The position numbers and the translations under genes were made by a program. Below are positions 35,926-37,522 of a stretch of 37,522 nt of DNA, piece by piece. Below the pieces are notes generated by a model that was not told where the DNA came from, did no database searches, and worked only from the letters and a program-made list of their open reading frames with translations. Source of the stretch: Actinomycetota bacterium (lineage in GTDB: Bacteria; Actinomycetota; Actinomycetes; S36-B12); the NCBI GenBank assembly GCA_030652695.1, contig JAUSQD010000019.1, positions 1 to 37,522 of the forward strand, given 5' to 3'. Within the stretch, counting starts at the first letter, position 1, and each line of letters opens with the position of its first letter.

Positions 35926-37245
35926 TCAGCCCAGCGAGATCGGCTTGACCAAATCGGCCCAGATCACAATGGCGCCCATGCTGACCAGCGCGATCGCGAC
36001 GAAGTAGGCCACCGGCAGCAGTCGCGCGACATCCACGGGTCCAGGGTCAGGACGACCTCGGAACTTGGCGATCGACCGACGGATCGCCTCGTACAGGGCT
36101 CCGGCAATATGCCCGCCATCCAGCGGAGGGATCGGGAGCAGATTGAAGAGGAACAGGAAGAGGTTCAAGGAGGCTGCCAGACCCAGGAATGTGGCGATTT
36201 TTCCTTGGATTGGCTCGTCCATGGCAGCGATGTCACCGCCCAAACGGCTGACTCCGACCACACTCACCGGGCCATCAATTGCCCGCTCCTGTCCGCCAAT
36301 CAGCGTCTCAGTGACCAGTTCGTAGAGTCGAATGGGCAAACTGATCAGTGCGCCAATGGATGCTGTCGTCAGATTCCACATGAACGCAGGAACCTCAGTC
36401 CAACTCTGGCGCACGTAGTCAACGCCAGGACTCACGCCAACGAAGCCCCCCTCAATCGTGGCGCCGGTCGCGACGCCAGTGTCGTCGTACTCAGGGCGAT
36501 CGATGAGTGCAACAGCAACCGGAACCACGAGCTCTTGACCATCACGCACCAGATCCAGGCTCACAGTTGTGCCACCCGATGCCCGAAGTGCGGTGCTGAC
36601 CGAATCCCAATCCTGTGCCGATTTGCCATTCATGCCACTAATGACGTCGCCCGGCTGAATACCGGCAGCCATCGCAGGCGTTTGGCTTGAGCCAACTGGG
36701 CAGTTGCCTGATGGCAGCGCAGCTCCGGAGGGGTGAAGTTCGCTTGGAGTGCAGGGCACTACGGAGTTCACCGTGAGTGAGGGTTGCGGCAGGCCAATGC
36801 CGACAAGCAGGATCGAGAACAGCACGGTCGCGAAGATCAGGTTCATCGTTGGACCACCAAGCATCACCATCACGCGCTTGCGCACTGGCAGGCGATAGAA
36901 GACGCGATCTTGATCCTGCGGTCCCACTTCTTCCAAGGACTGCTGCCTGGCATCGGCAATCATGGTGGCAAATCGCCCGGTGCTGGCTGGCGCCGCTGCC
37001 TCCTCAGATTCCTTGGCAGGCGGCAGCATTCCGATCATGCGGACATAGCCGCCCAGCGGCACGGCCTTGAAGCCATAGCGGGTTTCACCTTTGACGCGAG
37101 TCCACAGGGCAGGGCCGAAACCGATCATGAACTCGGTGACTTTGACGCCAAATTTCTTCGCGGGCAGAAAGTGCCCCAATTCATGCAGCGCGATGGAAAG
37201 AGCAATGAGCACCACGAAGATCACAATGCCGATGAGCTGCAGCAC
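35926..37245 (-). CDS. rip1: Site-2 intramembrane metalloprotease (M50, Rip1/RseP-like)
   Basis: This membrane protease cleaves substrates such as anti-sigma factors inside the bilayer. The 439-residue protein has TM1 with the zinc motif HELGH (21-25), a [20 protein letters not shown] segment, a second membrane helix after [12 protein letters not shown], a PDZ domain (about 190-255, [14 protein letters not shown]) and the C-terminal active-site motif [11 protein letters not shown] with the third zinc ligand Asp near 376. Two Cys residues (C165 and C182) bracket an insertion before the PDZ domain and could form an extracytoplasmic disulfide. The GTG start at 37245 overlaps the dxr stop by one base (TAGTG); the track ORF extends into dxr. 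Confidence 0.94.
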   Translation of the reverse strand: MLQLIGIVIFVVLIALSIALHELGHFLPAKKFGVKVTEFMIGFGPALWTRVKGETRYGFKAVPLGGYVRMIGMLPPAKESEEAAAPASTGRFATMIADARQQSLEEVGPQDQDRVFYRLPVRKRVMVMLGGPTMNLIFATVLFSILLVGIGLPQPSLTVNSVVPCTPSELHPSGAALPSGNCPVGSSQTPAMAAGIQPGDVISGMNGKSAQDWDSVSTALRASGGTTVSLDLVRDGQELVVPVAVALIDRPEYDDTGVATGATIEGGFVGVSPGVDYVRQSWTEVPAFMWNLTTASIGALISLPIRLYELVTETLIGGQERAIDGPVSVVGVSRLGGDIAAMDEPIQGKIATFLGLAASLNLFLFLFNLLPIPPLDGGHIAGALYEAIRRSIAKFRGRPDPGPVDVARLLPVAYFVAIALVSMGAIVIWADLVKPISLG

Positions 37246-37522
37246 TAGCGCACCCCTTTCGCAAACACCGAAGCAACTTCCAGTGCCCGCACGCGAGCCC
37301 AAGCATCAGCCAGTTGGACGTGCTCGAGGCTGAGGTCGTTCCCTGTCACGAGCACAGAGCCGTCGCGGCCGTCGCCTCCTGCAAGATGCTCACCAAGGAC
37401 TTCGGCCACCGTGCGCACGATCTGAGGAAAGGCAATCGTGCGGTCCAGGAATGCCGACACACATGCTTCATCAGCCGCATTGAACACTGCAGTGGCCGTT
37501 CCGCCGGCAGCACCAGCGGCTC
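37245..37522 (-). CDS. dxr: 1-deoxy-D-xylulose 5-phosphate reductoisomerase (C-terminal part)
   Basis: Dxr performs the second step of the MEP isoprenoid pathway. Only the C-terminal 91 residues are in the window; the start lies beyond the right edge. They include AGGTATAVFNAADEACVSAFLDR, the conserved C-terminal segment of Dxr (AGG-x-A-x-LNAANE in most members), followed by the helical tail DAWARVRALEVASVFAKGVR. Its TAG stop shares a base with the protease GTG, and ispG follows, giving the conserved dxr-rip1-ispG order. Confidence 0.92.
   Translation of the reverse strand, partial: AAGAAGGTATAVFNAADEACVSAFLDRTIAFPQIVRTVAEVLGEHLAGGDGRDGSVLVTGNDLSLEHVQLADAWARVRALEVASVFAKGVR

Overview
The window looks like a compact actinobacterial (Actinomycetota) chromosome segment of moderate GC. 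It is almost entirely coding, with 35 of 37 genes on the minus strand. The lineage call rests on conserved gene order: dxr, site-2 protease, ispG, DUF4081-type GNAT, proS, DUF4439 lipoprotein, rimP-nusA-ylxR-infB-rbfA-truB-ribF-rpsO-pnp, M16 peptidase, dapB, thyX, dapA, rnj. It also rests on def-fmt-rsmB-rpe-rib-hisE-hisG. No RNA genes, insertion sequences, CRISPR arrays or phage genes are visible, so this is core chromosome. The species cannot be named from the window. Layout, read along the minus strand (right to left): (1) 37522-33854 holds the end of dxr, a Rip1/RseP-type intramembrane protease and an ispG reading frame that continues without a stop into a GNAT acetyltransferase. (2) proS converges on a plus-strand DUF4439 lipoprotein gene. 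(3) 31443-24056 is the transcription/translation block rimP to rpsO. (4) A structured 223-nt leader precedes pnp, followed by an M16 peptidase and dapB. (5) A two-component system with an unusual duplicated kinase sits between dapB and thyX. (6) thyX, dapA, rnj, def, fmt, rsmB and rpe follow. (7) The riboflavin genes ribD-ribE-ribBA-ribH run into hisE-hisG and an SseB-family gene. (8) A four-gene set of unknown function (GT4 glycosyltransferase, methyltransferase, alpha-toroid protein, and a convergent second methyltransferase) lies between the SseB gene and infC, whose 3' end is cut by the window. The genes fall into a few functional themes: isoprenoid synthesis (dxr, ispG), lysine/peptidoglycan precursors (dapA, dapB), flavin synthesis and activation (rib genes, ribF) with a flavin-dependent user (thyX), translation initiation and N-formylmethionine handling (infB, infC, fmt, def), and RNA maturation and decay (pnp, rnj, rbfA, rimP, truB, rsmB). 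Many neighbours overlap by ATGA, indicating translational coupling. Several other genes have no Shine-Dalgarno sequence but carry a TANNNT -10-like hexamer 6-7 nt before the start codon, the signature of leaderless transcripts. The observations most worth following up are the IspG-GNAT fusion, the unknown four-gene cluster, the double-deck histidine kinase, the hairpin-rich pnp leader whose last hairpin overlaps the ribosome binding site, and the ATC start codon of infC.
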